From: Tenacibaculum tangerinum
GTDB lineage: Bacteria; Bacteroidota; Bacteroidia; Flavobacteriales; Flavobacteriaceae
DNA length: 64,000 nt
Assembly (NCBI RefSeq): GCF_029853675.1
Contig: NZ_CP122539.1
Coordinates: 3,491,001 to 3,555,000 of the forward strand
Reading direction: 5' to 3'
A program made the position numbers and the translations under genes. The notes beneath the pieces are model-generated. The model was not told where the DNA came from and made no database searches. It saw only the letters and a list, made by a program, of their open reading frames with translations. Below, one piece after another: positions 9,219 through 18,028 of the stretch. Position 1 is the stretch's first letter. The number at the start of each line of letters is the position of its first letter.

Positions 9219-9513
9219 ACGATTTATGTTTTATTATTTCGCATTTATACCCATCGTATCTTCGAGTGAAATTAGTTTAATGAAATGGAAACAATTTTGT
9301 ATCAAGAAGTGATAGCATGGTTCTTAATAATTCTGCTGAGCTTAACCGAAGTACAATTTCTAATTCATTGTCATTCTTAAAATTACTATCATTGACATTT
9401 TTTTCTAAGCTATTTTTCTTTTTCCATTGAAGAAAACCCTTTCGCTACGCTCAGGATAAAAAAAGACAAAAAACCGAGTCTTAACTAGCTTGGACTTAAA
9501 AATAGTCATCCTG
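9219..9513 (-). repeat. Dispersed repeat family A, copy 2 (inverted)
   Basis: Reads on the minus strand in parallel with 28475-28794: GATGACTATTTTTAAG, GTTAAGACT, AATGGAAAAAGAAAA, ATAGCTTAGAAAAA, TTGATACAAAATT, TTTCCATTTCATT and a terminal ATAAATCGTATA. It carries a ~25-bp extra segment (CTGAGCGTAGCGAAAGGG). Bases 9514-9763 beyond it show nothing I can name. Confidence 0.75.
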
Positions 9514-9763
9514 GATCTTAAATAAAAATAACTCGTTGTAGCTCAAACGGATTTTGATTTTAACGGCTTTTTGGGTGTTACTTTTGGCTTGTTTGCTTAA
9601 GACGGTTCTCGTTAATCAAAGCAATTTGCCTTTCAAAAGTAATTCTATAGCTGTTATTACATTTGTTGACAATTTTTTTTGTCTGTTGTCTCGAATTGAT
9701 AGTGTACGAAAGAATTATTCGTAAATCGTATTATATTGAAAAGTAGTTGATGGACTTAAGTGC

Positions 9764-9801
9764 ACAACCCAATTCAATTTTAAAAAACTGAATTGGGTTG
9801 T
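9764..9801. other. 13-bp perfect hairpin
   Basis: ACAACCCAATTCA (9764-9776) and TGAATTGGGTTGT (9789-9801) around a 12-nt loop. It lies 25 nt beyond the end of the OmpA remnant and may be its old terminator, though no T-run follows on the minus strand. Confidence 0.5.
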
Positions 9802-9826
9802 ACGATATTACTGTTCGGTTGACTCT

Positions 9827-10165
9827 TTATCGAGGGTTGTTTTTATACTCGTTAAGTATTATGAATTTTGATCGCCTGTTTTCTTGGTGTTCTTCTTCGG
9901 TACAAGGAATGCCGTTGGCACAGTTGTTTACTAAGTATTTTTCTCCATACCCTATAGAACTTTCAATTCTGTTTGGTACAATACCTCTAGATATAATATA
10001 ATCTCTCGTAGCTTTGGCTCTTTTATCAGACAACGTTTCATTGTAGCGATTCGCTCCCTTTACTCTATGTATGAGTTTCTATTTTAATCATCATTTTTGG
10101 TTTTTTTTAAAAGCTCTTTATAAATTCAGGCTTTTGAGCGACTTCTGATTTTATAGTCGAGTTGT
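9827..10165 (-). pseudogene. Decayed OmpA-family C-terminal (peptidoglycan-binding) domain
   Basis: The last 68 codons are intact and read as an OmpA C-terminal domain (SDKRAKATRDYIISRGI, then GYGEKYLVNNC, RRSKF). Upstream, pieces of the same domain continue in other frames: STIKSEVAQKPEFIK, then KMMIKIETHT, a TAG where Asp of the usual THTDSRGS should be, SKGSES, then a shift before NETLSDKRAK. So at least one nonsense change and two or more frameshifts break it, and no N-terminal porin or lipoprotein part is left. One shift lies in an A-run, but the stop codon shows real decay. Confidence 0.75.
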
Positions 10166-10216
10166 CTTAGTCGCTTGTATTCTTTTGTTTTGCGGCAATA
10201 GTACCTAAAAGAAAAT

Positions 10217-10642
10217 TTACTTTTTTCTGTGCCAATATACGGTTCTTCCAAATAAAGAAATACCTAAAAAACCTCGAACTTTAAGCTTGTTTTCACCTAC
10301 GAGCTTGATAAAACACTCGTAAACTTTTCCATTTTTAGGGTCTAAAATCTTTCCTCCGCTCCATTCATTACCATCTTTAGATAGTCCCGTTAAAATATTC
10401 ATTCCTAAGATAGGTTTGTTTTTGTTAGCGTCTTCGCATTTATCACAAATAGCATCCTGACGATTTTTGTCGGTTATTTCGATAATTTTAGCGTAGGCTT
10501 TTCCATCTTTTTCATACACTTCTATCACAGAATCGACCTTATTGGTTTCTTCGTTGCGGTTTTCCCATGTTCCGAAAATAGTTTGGGAATTTACAGAAAG
10601 AATAACAAAGGTAAATAGTAAGGTTAAAAATGGTTTTTTCAT
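10217..10642 (-). CDS. DUF2147 family secreted protein
   Basis: 141 aa with a signal peptide ending near NSQ (MKKPFLTLLFTFVILSVNSQ). The body matches the DUF2147 pattern: FGTWENR at the start of the domain, the CDKCEDANKNKPILGM block, WSGGKILDPKNGKVYECF, and LKVRGFLGISLFGRTVYWHR near the end. Length is typical. The function of the family is unknown; it is thought to form a small periplasmic beta-barrel-like domain. It follows the KdsC-like gene by 26 nt on the same strand and may be read with it. Confidence 0.9.
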   Translation of the reverse strand: MKKPFLTLLFTFVILSVNSQTIFGTWENRNEETNKVDSVIEVYEKDGKAYAKIIEITDKNRQDAICDKCEDANKNKPILGMNILTGLSKDGNEWSGGKILDPKNGKVYECFIKLVGENKLKVRGFLGISLFGRTVYWHRKK

Positions 10643-10668
10643 GATTAGAAGAATTTATTGATATTTGA

Positions 10669-11196
10669 TTAATCGTATTGTGCATCAAAGTTGCTATCCC
10701 ATTTTCCTTGTACTCGAAGTACTTGTTCTATAACATCACGAGCACACCCGTTGCCCCCAGTTTTGTCAGAAATGTATTTTGAAATTTGTTGTATTTCACG
10801 AGCTGCATCGTTAGGGCAAGTAGGCATGCCTACAAGTTGCATTACGGGGTAATCAGGAATATCATCCCCCATATATACTACATTCTCAGGATTTAGTTTG
10901 TATTTTTCAACTAATTCATGAAATTGCTGAATTTTGTTATGAGCCCCTAAATAAATATCTGTAATACCCAAGCCTTCCAAACGGGTACGAACTCCTTCAT
11001 TTTTTCCACCAGAAATAATACAAACTCTGTAACCAGCTTGTACGGCTGCTTTTAAGGCATATCCATCTTTAATATTCATTTGGCGTACCAGTTGTCCGTC
11101 AGGAAAAACGGTTACAATTCCGTTAGTCAATACACCATCTACATCAAAAATAAAAGTATCTATTTGAGGTAAGTATTCTTTATAACTCTTTTCCAT
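10669..11196 (-). CDS. KdsC-like HAD-superfamily phosphatase
   Basis: 175 aa. HAD motif I is FIFDVDGVLTNG (two catalytic Asp), motif II IISGGKNEG, motif III Lys region and motif IV MGDDIPDYPVM. This C0-type HAD without a cap domain matches the KdsC group, which removes phosphate from 3-deoxy-D-manno-octulosonate 8-phosphate during LPS core synthesis. In Flavobacteriia this homologue regularly follows the Rossmann/DUF2520 gene, as here; their reading frames overlap by 17 nt, so they are translationally coupled. Exact substrate is inferred from the family. Confidence 0.85.
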   Translation of the reverse strand: MEKSYKEYLPQIDTFIFDVDGVLTNGIVTVFPDGQLVRQMNIKDGYALKAAVQAGYRVCIISGGKNEGVRTRLEGLGITDIYLGAHNKIQQFHELVEKYKLNPENVVYMGDDIPDYPVMQLVGMPTCPNDAAREIQQISKYISDKTGGNGCARDVIEQVLRVQGKWDSNFDAQYD

Positions 11197-11937
11197 GGTT
11201 TTGGATTGATTTTGTAATAAGTTTATAAATTTCTTTTTGTTCAGTATTCAACAACGCTAAATGTTCTTGAATAGTTTTTTGGTCATTTCTTTTCGCAGGA
11301 CCTGTTTGGGCTGCCTCAGGACTCAACGTAATTATTTTTTGAGCTGTTTCTTGAATTAAAGGTTGTAACACTTCAAAAGGAACTCGATGTTCGTTACAAA
11401 TATCAGCGCCAATTTTATACATGTGATTGGTAAAATTGTTTACAAAAACAGCGGCAACATGTAATTGTTTGCGTTGTTCTGAGTTGATATGGTAGATGTT
11501 TTTTCCAATGGATTTAGCTAATGTTTCTAATAATTGTAAATCCTCCTTATTTTCAGCTTCTAAACAAAACGGAATTTCATTAAAATTTACTTCTTTATCT
11601 TTTGAAAAACTTTGTAGTAAATAAAAAACACCCTTAGGCCCTGAGTTTTGTAATGCGTGCATCGCTACACTGCCAGAAGTGTGTACGACTACTCCTTTTT
11701 TTGTATTATTTTACTAGAAAGAGTGCCAATAGCATCATCAGAAACCGCAATGATATACACATCGGCTTCTCTTAAAAGTTCTATACTGTTCGTAATAGAG
11801 GTTACTTCTTTTAAATGCTCAATTTGCTCAATATTTCGAGCATACATTTGCACCAAAGATACCTCACTTGCTTTTTTAAAAGCATTGGCTAAATGGTTAG
11901 CCACATTACCGCCTCCTATAATGGCAACTTGAATCAT
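11180..11937 (-). pseudogene. Rossmann-like and DUF2520 domain protein, frameshifted
   Basis: Two frames together make one typical ~251-aa protein. The first (11689-11937) is a Rossmann fold with GGGNVANHLANAF and ends in VSDDAIGTLSSKIIQKKE; the second reads GVVVHTSGSVAMHAL and continues through the DUF2520 C-terminal domain to 11180. They join if the run of seven A (coding strand; T at 11696-11702) had eight. The family resembles F420/NADP-dependent oxidoreductases and ketopantoate-reductase-like folds; its substrate is unknown. The downstream KdsC-like gene overlaps its end. The break may be a sequencing error rather than a lesion. Confidence 0.8.
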
Positions 11938-12088
11938 AGCACGAAGATATTGAAATTAATTAAAATTATTTTCGCATATTTGCGCCATTATGATTGTATA
12001 AGTCACTTCAAATAATAGTGTTGCCTGAGCAACAAATAGTTAGGTCTTACTCTTTGTTAAGACAATTTATATATCTATAAACTTTACA

Positions 12089-13498
12089 ATGACCGATTAC
12101 AATCAAACTTCAAAACAAACCATATTTTCACTTTTTAAAGATGCTGTTTTAGGAAGACAGCAAGATTTTACGACAGGAAGTATTCGCAAGGCTATTTTTT
12201 TATTAGCAATTCCGATGATTTTAGAAATGCTGATGGAATCTATTTTTGCCTTGGTAGATATTATTTATGTATCGAGAGTAAGTGTAAATGCAGTAGCCAC
12301 TGTAGGACTAACCGAATCGGTACTTACTTTAGTATATGCGGTAGCCATAGGTTTAAGCATGGCGGCAACCGCTTTGGTTGCTCGAAGAACAGGAGAGAAA
12401 GACCCCGAAGGTGCCAACCAAACAGCAGTACAAGTTATTTTTTTAGGCGTTTTTATTTCTATTCTTATTAGTATTGTCGGTATTGTATATCCGAAAGAAA
12501 TATTGGTACTCATGGGTGGTGAGCCTGATTTAATTGCTGAAGGATATGGGTATACTCGGGTATTGTTAGGAGGAAATAGTACGGTGATGTTGCTATTTTT
12601 AATCAATGCTATTTTTAGAGGAGCAGGAAATGCATCTATTGCCATGTGGACTTTGATTTTATCGAACGGATTAAATATCATACTCGACCCTATTTTTATT
12701 TTTGGATTAGGTCCGATACCAGCTTATGGAGTAGAAGGAGCAGCGATCGCAACAACCATTGGAAGAGGAACGGCAGTTATAGCGCAACTAGCCGTATTGT
12801 TTTTTGGTGCAGGCAAAGTAAAAATAGCGGTTAAAGACTTAGTGGTCAAAGTTTCGGTAATGGTCAGCTTAATTAAAGTATCGTTAGGCGGTATAGGGCA
12901 GTTTATTATTGGTACTTCTAGCTGGGTATTTTTAATGAGAATTATGTCTGAATTTGGTAGCGAAGTGCTAGCAGGATATACGATTGCCATTCGAATTATG
13001 ATGTTTACCCTAATGCCAGCATGGGGAATGAGCAATGCCGCCGCTACATTGGTAGGTCAGAACCTAGGAGCGAAACAACCAGAAAGAGCAGAGAAATCCG
13101 TTTGGTTAACCAGTAAATACTGTGCTTTTTTTATGGGAACTGTCTCGCTCATTTACATATTCTTTGCCCCAACTTTTTTAGGGTGGTTTTCTGAAAGCAC
13201 AAAAGTTGTTGAAAATGGCGCTTTGTGTTTGCAAATTATAGCAGCGGGCTACATTGCCTATGCTTACGGAATGGTGGTTATTCAATCGTTTAACGGTTCA
13301 GGAGACACCAAAACACCAACCTATATTAATTTTGTGTGTTTCTGGTTATTCCAATTGCCATTTGCATACATCATGGCGATTACGTTAGAATTTGGTCCTA
13401 TTGGAGTTTTTTTAGCAATAACCTTCGCAGAAATCTTAATTGCTATTATTGGTATTTGGCTATTTAAAAAAGGAACATGGAAATCTGTTAACGTATAA
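12089..13498 (+). CDS. MATE family efflux transporter
   Basis: 469 aa with about twelve hydrophobic segments in two pseudo-symmetric halves, the usual MATE length. Residues near SIRKAIFLLAIPMILEMLMES and the repeated pattern in the second half (SLGGIGQFIIGTSSWVFLMR) are typical of the NorM/DinF-like group. Such proteins export drugs or toxic metabolites in exchange for Na+ or H+. The gene stands alone on the plus strand; a CATATTTG box near 11980 could be its promoter. The substrate cannot be predicted. Confidence 0.93.
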   Translation: MTDYNQTSKQTIFSLFKDAVLGRQQDFTTGSIRKAIFLLAIPMILEMLMESIFALVDIIYVSRVSVNAVATVGLTESVLTLVYAVAIGLSMAATALVARRTGEKDPEGANQTAVQVIFLGVFISILISIVGIVYPKEILVLMGGEPDLIAEGYGYTRVLLGGNSTVMLLFLINAIFRGAGNASIAMWTLILSNGLNIILDPIFIFGLGPIPAYGVEGAAIATTIGRGTAVIAQLAVLFFGAGKVKIAVKDLVVKVSVMVSLIKVSLGGIGQFIIGTSSWVFLMRIMSEFGSEVLAGYTIAIRIMMFTLMPAWGMSNAAATLVGQNLGAKQPERAEKSVWLTSKYCAFFMGTVSLIYIFFAPTFLGWFSESTKVVENGALCLQIIAAGYIAYAYGMVVIQSFNGSGDTKTPTYINFVCFWLFQLPFAYIMAITLEFGPIGVFLAITFAEILIAIIGIWLFKKGTWKSVNV

Positions 13499-13568
13499 GG
13501 TAGATTTTGTAATTTAGCTAACAAAGTTCAAGAAAATCAAGTTTACGCTTTAAAAAACGATTACCACC

Positions 13569-14726
13569 ATGGATACCAAGCACACATTAGGCATCAATAC
13601 CATTTGCACGCATGTAGGCGAGATAAAAGACGAGCAGTTTAAAGGGGCTATTTCACCCATATATATGGCAACCTCTTATCAATTTGACGAAGTCGATATA
13701 AAAAGATACCCTCGTTATTTTAATACGCCCAACCAAGAAGCCTTGTGTAAAAAAATAGCAGCCCTTGAAAAAACGGAAGCTAGTTTAATTTTTGGTTCTG
13801 GTATGGCGGCAATAAGTACAGCGTTATTAGCATTCTTACAAAAAGGAGACCATGTAGTATTGCAAGAAACCTTGTATGGAGGAACCTATAATTTTGTAGT
13901 CGAAGAGTTTGATAAATTCGGAATCGAATATTCGTTTACCAAAAGCTTGAAAATTAAAGATTTTGAAAAAGAAATCCGCCCCAATACACGGGTAATTTTT
14001 ATTGAAACACCTTCAAATCCCTTACTAAAAGTGGTTGATATGAAGGAGGTGGGCGATTTGGCACAACAGCACGGAATCATCACTATGATAGACAATACCT
14101 TTGCCTCACCAATCAATCAAACACCTGTTGATTTCGGAATTGATATTATCATACACTCCGCCACAAAATACATGGGAGGTCATTCCGATATTTTGGCAGG
14201 AGCTGTAGCTGCTTCCGAAGGACACATACAACGTATATGGAATGTAGCAAAAAATTTAGGCGGAAGCTTAAGCGACTTTACGGTATGGATGCTAGAGCGT
14301 AGCTTAAAAACGATGAATTTGCGTGTAAAACGTCAAAGTAAAAATGCGTTGAAAATGGCAAAATACCTAGAAAAAAGTCAGCATATTGCTAAGGTATACT
14401 ATCCAGGATTGAAATCGCACGAGAATCATACCTTGGCAAAGTCTCAAATGAAGTATTTCGGCGGGATGATGTCTTTTGAATTGCAAGAAGAAATCGATGC
14501 AATGATCTTTCAACGTAATTTACGTTTGATAAAACCGTCTATGAGCTTGGCAGGAGTGGAAAGTACGATGTTGAGTCCTACACAAACCTCACATGCCTTA
14601 CTCTCACCAGAAGAAAGAGCCAAACAAGGCATTAAAGACGGATTGATTCGTTTTTCGGTAGGAATAGAAGAAACAAAAGATTTAATTAAAGATATTGAAC
14701 AAGCGTTGCAAAAAACGATACAATAA
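13569..14726 (+). CDS. Trans-sulfuration family PLP enzyme (cystathionine gamma-synthase/lyase type)
   Basis: 385 aa, full length for the Cys/Met metabolism PLP family. The PLP lysine lies in IIHSATKYMGGHSD (about residue 200), with the usual ETPSNPLLKVVD, MIDNTFASP and SLAGVESTMLSPTQTSHA blocks. Members carry out gamma-replacement, gamma- or beta-elimination on homocysteine or cystathionine, and sequence alone does not separate synthase from lyase. It lies 70 nt after the MATE gene and only 8 nt before bshB1, so it may supply cysteine or thiols for bacillithiol; that link is an inference from adjacency. Confidence 0.9.
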   Translation: MDTKHTLGINTICTHVGEIKDEQFKGAISPIYMATSYQFDEVDIKRYPRYFNTPNQEALCKKIAALEKTEASLIFGSGMAAISTALLAFLQKGDHVVLQETLYGGTYNFVVEEFDKFGIEYSFTKSLKIKDFEKEIRPNTRVIFIETPSNPLLKVVDMKEVGDLAQQHGIITMIDNTFASPINQTPVDFGIDIIIHSATKYMGGHSDILAGAVAASEGHIQRIWNVAKNLGGSLSDFTVWMLERSLKTMNLRVKRQSKNALKMAKYLEKSQHIAKVYYPGLKSHENHTLAKSQMKYFGGMMSFELQEEIDAMIFQRNLRLIKPSMSLAGVESTMLSPTQTSHALLSPEERAKQGIKDGLIRFSVGIEETKDLIKDIEQALQKTIQ

Positions 14727-14734
14727 TACCATAG

Positions 14735-15451
14735 ATGAAATTAGATATAGTAGCTTTCGGAGCGCATCCAGACGATGTTGAATTAGGATGTGCTGCCACC
14801 ATAGCCAAAGAAATCTCGCTCGGAAAAAAAGTAGGAATAGTTGATTTAACTCGTGGAGAATTGGGCACACGAGGTTCTGCCGAACTACGAGACCAAGAAG
14901 CAGCGAAAGCAGCTGAAATTCTAGGCGTTTCAGTACGTGAAAACTTAGGCTTTGCCGATGGTTTTTTTACGAATGACAAAGCGCATCAACTAGAAATTAT
15001 AAAAATGATACGCAAGTATCGGCCAGAAATAGTACTATGCAATGCTATTGACGATCGTCATATCGATCACCCAAAAGGAAGCCAATTGGTGTCTGACGCT
15101 TGCTTTTTAAGTGGCTTGTTAAAAATTGAAACCAAATTAGACGGAGTTCAACAAGAAAAATGGCGTCCAAAGCAAGTATATCACTACATACAATGGAAGA
15201 ATATAGCACCCGATTTTGTAGTCGATGTCACAGGGTTTATAGATAAAAAAATAGCGTCAGTAATGGCCTATTCCTCTCAGTTTTTTGACCCTAAAAGCAA
15301 CGAACCAGAAACCCCAATAACGAGTAAAAATTTTACGGATAGCATTGAGTATAGAGCTAGAGATTTAGGAAGGTTGATAGGAGTGGAGTATGCAGAGGGC
15401 TTTACGTCAGAACGTTATGTAGCAGTAGAAAATTTAGACAAATTAATTTAA
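14735..15451 (+). CDS. bshB1: Bacillithiol biosynthesis deacetylase BshB1
   Basis: 238 aa, LmbE-like zinc deacetylase. The metal site shows as GAHPDDVELGC near the N-terminus and DDRHIDHPKGSQLV (about 107-120); LTRGELGTRGS and YSSQFFDP are further BshB1 blocks. It removes acetate from GlcNAc-malate to give GlcN-malate, the second step of bacillithiol synthesis in the cytoplasm. The third enzyme, BshC, is encoded at 43304-44899; BshA is not in the window. The gene follows the PLP enzyme by 8 nt and is followed by tRNA-His. Confidence 0.95.
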   Translation: MKLDIVAFGAHPDDVELGCAATIAKEISLGKKVGIVDLTRGELGTRGSAELRDQEAAKAAEILGVSVRENLGFADGFFTNDKAHQLEIIKMIRKYRPEIVLCNAIDDRHIDHPKGSQLVSDACFLSGLLKIETKLDGVQQEKWRPKQVYHYIQWKNIAPDFVVDVTGFIDKKIASVMAYSSQFFDPKSNEPETPITSKNFTDSIEYRARDLGRLIGVEYAEGFTSERYVAVENLDKLI

Positions 15452-15459
15452 AAAAAAAT

Positions 15460-15490
15460 TTTGCCAAAATATGAAAAGCTTGTATATTTG
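15460..15490 (+). promoter_or_regulatory. Promoter of tRNA-His
   Basis: TTTG (15460-15463), 19 nt, TATATTTG (15483-15490): an exact Bacteroidota primary-sigma promoter, 16 nt before the tRNA. Confidence 0.8.
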
Positions 15491-15506
15491 CACCCGCAAG
15501 TTACAT

Positions 15507-15581
15507 GGTGATTGTAGCTCAGCTGGTTAGAGCGCTGGATTGTGGTTCCAGAGGTCGCCGGTTCGAACCCGGTCTTTCACC
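15507..15581 (+). tRNA. tRNA-His (GTG)
   Basis: Cloverleaf with anticodon loop TTGTGGT (GTG), D arm GCTC/GAGC, anticodon stem CTGGA/TCCAG and T arm around TTCGAAC. The extra 5' G opposite discriminator C is the tRNA-His hallmark. CCA is not encoded. Two acceptor pairs (5-68 and 6-67) are T-T mismatches, leaving five of seven pairs, which is unusual. Confidence 0.92.
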
Positions 15582-15750
15582 CAAAACCTTCTCATTTCGA
15601 GGGGGTTTTTTTGTTTTTGGAATTTACTGTTTTAGAACTAGAATAAGGGTGAGAAGTTTATGCTGAGCCAAGCCGAAGTGAACCCGGTCTTTCACCCAAA
15701 ACCTTCTCATCTCGAGGAGGTTTTTTTGTGCTCAAAATTTACTGTTTTAA
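15565..15750 (+). repeat. Tandem partial copy of the tRNA-His 3' end and terminator
   Basis: GAACCCGGTCTTTCACCC and the following AAAACCTTCTCAT occur at 15565-15595 and again, unchanged, at 15680-15710, 115 bp on. Similarity continues through TCGAGG(G/A)GGTTTTTTT and, after a short gap, AATTTACTGTTTTA in both copies. Confidence 0.8.
15584..15614 (+). terminator. Terminator after tRNA-His
   Basis: AAAACCTTCTC, loop ATTT, CGAGGGGGTTTT then more T: an imperfect GC-containing stem with a T-run. A second copy follows at about 15699-15728. Confidence 0.65.
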
Positions 15751-15990
15751 TGTGAGTTCGGGATACAATATGAAATAGAATTTATTAAAAATCGAGACAA
15801 TGTAATGTCGATAGCGTGAAGTAAGAGTGATGAAACATCTCAATACTATGAGTTACTTGTTTGCATGAGATTTAGCTCCGCTGAACCTTACGGTTTTCCT
15901 TTGGTCGGAATGACGTTTTTAAATAAGATTTAGAGTTAAAAATCTTAAAATCAACACAATGATATACCGAATTCACATTGCTTAAAAATA
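15751..15990 (+). repeat. Dispersed repeat family B, copy 2
   Basis: GTGAGTTCGGGATACAA, TAGAATTT, GTCGATAGCG, GATGAAACATCTCA and GGTCGGAATGACG align with 2020-2215. It fills the gap between the duplicated tRNA-His tail and the acyltransferase gene; no coding frame. Confidence 0.7.
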
Positions 15991-16004
15991 GAAAAATGGT
16001 TCTT

Positions 16005-16915
16005 TTATATCTGAGAAGCTTTTCTATTCTCTTTCCATTGCTCGTATTTATCTTTATGCTTAAAACGCTTATGTGTCCATAAATAATATTCAGGATTTTT
16101 ACGAATATGCGCTTCCGTCATTTTTAAAAAGATATCGGTAATTTCATAATTCTCATATTCTAAAGGAGTTTGGGTAATGAGTTTAAAGGTAGCTTCGTAA
16201 TATCCTCGTTTAACCACAGAAACGTCAAAATAAACCACGTTAAAATCGTACTTTTTGGCAAGCATTTCAGGACCTGTAATCACAGGAACATGCATATTAA
16301 AAAAATGTCCCCAATAATGCGTTTTATGCAGTTGAGGTGATTGATCTCCTAGCAAAGCGTATAAAGATAGTAAGTTGTCTTGCTTGTTTTTAGCAATGGT
16401 TTTAATTGTATCTGAGGTTCTTATAAAACGACCTCCAAACTTACTTCGTGATGATTTTATAATTTTTTCAAAATAAGAATTTCTAATTTTAGTATAGGCA
16501 GCATAGGGTTTGTAATTAATAAGTTGACCTAAATGAATTGTCCATTCCCAGTTACCATAGTGGGCGCCCATTAAAATAATACTCTTGCCAGATTTTTCGA
16601 GTTCCTGCAACAATTCAACATTGGTATAAACGAACCTTTTTTGAATTTCTTTTTTAGAAATAGTGAATGTTTTCACGGTTTCTACCATAAAATCAAAAAA
16701 GTGGTGGAGTGATTTTTTGGTGAGTAATTTAATTTCGGTATCTGATTTTTCAGGAAATGCCATACGTAAGTTATTCTCAACTACTTTTACTCTGTATCCA
16801 ATGATGTAATAGTTAAGAAAAAAAGGAAGTCAGAAACAATATATAATATCCTCATTGGTAATATAGAAAAGAACCAAACTATTGGGTAAATAAAAATAAA
16901 AGCTAAGAATTTCAT
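16005..16915 (-). pseudogene. LpxL/HtrB-like lysophospholipid acyltransferase, frameshifted
   Basis: The intact 252-aa frame starts MAFPEKSD and holds the acyltransferase motif AHYGNWEW (HX4E) and GDQSPQ. The family normally has a hydrophobic N-terminus first; that is present upstream in another frame, from an ATG at 16915 (MKFLAFIFIYPIVWFFSILP, later YYIIGYRVKVVENNLR running into MAFPEKS). The frames join if the T7 run of the coding strand (A at 16818-16824) had eight bases, giving ~303 aa. The enzyme would add a secondary acyl chain to lipid A at the inner membrane. As it stands the membrane anchor is lost; sequencing error is likely. Confidence 0.85.
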
Positions 16916-17036
16916 GTCATAAAATTAAAAATACAAATATCGTATTAAATTGTCAATCATCCCTGTTAGAAGAGATACGAATTTGCCAGATTTACTTTGG
17001 TAAGTTTTGTTTATGTTTGTAGATATATAGAAAGTT

Positions 17037-17684
17037 ATGAGTAAAATTATCATAGGGTTAATAGTAGCCAATGTATTCGTGTCAATGAAAGGGTTTAACG
17101 ACGTTGCTTTTTTTGACCGCTATAAGTTTCAAGTCCAAAGGATTTTAGGAGGAGAAAAAATCAGAATGCTAACATCTGGTTTTTTGCATGTCGATTGGTT
17201 GCACTTAGGGTTCAACATGTATGCACTCTATTTGTTTGGTAAAGTGGTTATTGTGAACTTCGGAACAGGTCCTTTTTTACTTATTTATTTTGCAAGTTTA
17301 CTAGCAGGAAGCATGTATTCATTATATCAGCACAAAACAGAACCTTACTATAGTGCCGTTGGAGCATCAGGAGCTGTATCGGGAGTTATTTTTTCTTCGA
17401 TTATGTTGTACCCGCAAATGGAGCTAATCATGCTGCCAATACCAATTCCGATACCAGGATATGTTTTTGGTATAGGGTATTTGCTGTACTCAATTTATGG
17501 TATGAAAAATCAAACAGGAAATATTGGTCATTCAGCACATTTGGGTGGAGCTATCGGTGGTTATTTGATAACACTCATTTTACGACCCAATATCGTTGCA
17601 AACCATACACCAATGATCGCTATCATGGCATTGATTATTGCAGGATTGTTTTTCTTCGGAGATAAATTACGCTTGAATAAATAA
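17037..17684 (+). CDS. Rhomboid family intramembrane serine protease
   Basis: 215 aa with about six hydrophobic segments. The Ser of the catalytic dyad is in YSAVGASGAVSGVIF (GASGA), and the His in IGHSAHLGGAIGGY; LTSGFLHVDWLHLGFNMYAL gives the conserved HxxxN region. Such proteases cut membrane-spanning substrates within the bilayer. It is a single gene, with a TATGTTTG box at 17013-17020 as possible -7 element and a strong terminator right at its stop. Substrates are unknown. Confidence 0.93.
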   Translation: MSKIIIGLIVANVFVSMKGFNDVAFFDRYKFQVQRILGGEKIRMLTSGFLHVDWLHLGFNMYALYLFGKVVIVNFGTGPFLLIYFASLLAGSMYSLYQHKTEPYYSAVGASGAVSGVIFSSIMLYPQMELIMLPIPIPIPGYVFGIGYLLYSIYGMKNQTGNIGHSAHLGGAIGGYLITLILRPNIVANHTPMIAIMALIIAGLFFFGDKLRLNK

Positions 17685-17715
17685 AAAAATCCGAAATTAC
17701 TATTTCGGATTTTTT
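17684..17715 (+). terminator. Terminator of the rhomboid gene
   Basis: AAAAATCCGAAAT, loop TACT, ATTTCGGATTTTTT: perfect stem with A- and T-runs, able to work in both directions (the tRNA-Gly pair reads toward it). Confidence 0.85.
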
Positions 17716-17735
17716 GAGCGGGAGACTGGGTTTCC
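17716..17735 (-). repeat. Fragment of a tRNA-Gly 3' end
   Basis: GAGCGGGAGACTGGGTTT matches, with one change, the 3' ends of the two tRNA-Gly genes (GAGCGGGAGACCGGGTTC) upstream on the same strand. The rest of the tRNA is absent. Confidence 0.55.
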
Positions 17736-17796
17736 CTCAGCTTCGCTCGGGATAAAATTCTCGCCCTTTTAAAGAGGAGATGTTTACTTACTTTAG

Positions 17797-17869
17797 AGCG
17801 GGAGACCGGGTTCGAACCGGCGACATTCAGCTTGGAAGGCTGACGCTCTACCAACTGAGCTACTCCCGC
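17797..17869 (-). tRNA. tRNA-Gly (TCC), copy 1
   Basis: 73 nt, acceptor GCGGGAG/CTCCCGC, discriminator T, anticodon loop CTTCCAA (TCC), T arm with TTCGAAC. Same sequence as the copy at 17912-17984, 42 nt upstream, and read as one transcript with it. Confidence 0.95.
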
Positions 17870-17911
17870 ATTGGTAAAGTTTTTTGCAATTGCTTGCTGT
17901 GTTCTAATTAG

Positions 17912-17984
17912 AGCGGGAGACCGGGTTCGAACCGGCGACATTCAGCTTGGAAGGCTGACGCTCTACCAACTGAGCTACTCCCGC
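17912..17984 (-). tRNA. tRNA-Gly (TCC), copy 2
   Basis: 73 nt, identical to the copy at 17797-17869. It is the first gene of the pair, directly after the promoter at 17998-18028. Confidence 0.95.
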
Positions 17985-17997
17985 AGTAAAGCGGTTG

Positions 17998-18028
17998 CAA
18001 ATATAAGACTGTTTCTAGGATTTGCAAA
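17998..18028 (-). promoter_or_regulatory. Promoter of the tRNA-Gly pair
   Basis: On the minus strand TTTG (18025-18028), 19 nt, TATATTTG (17998-18005), 13 nt before the tRNA. Same layout as the tRNA-His promoter. From 18029 to 18256 I see nothing else. Confidence 0.8.

Noticed and set aside
9798..10001. 67-codon plus-strand frame opposite the OmpA remnant
   Set aside because: The minus strand carries recognisable OmpA-domain text; the plus-strand frame is its shadow.
11680..11720. Programmed frameshift in the DUF2520 gene
   Set aside because: No downstream stem or slippery heptamer with a pseudoknot is evident, and three other genes show the same kind of homopolymer break, so error is simpler.
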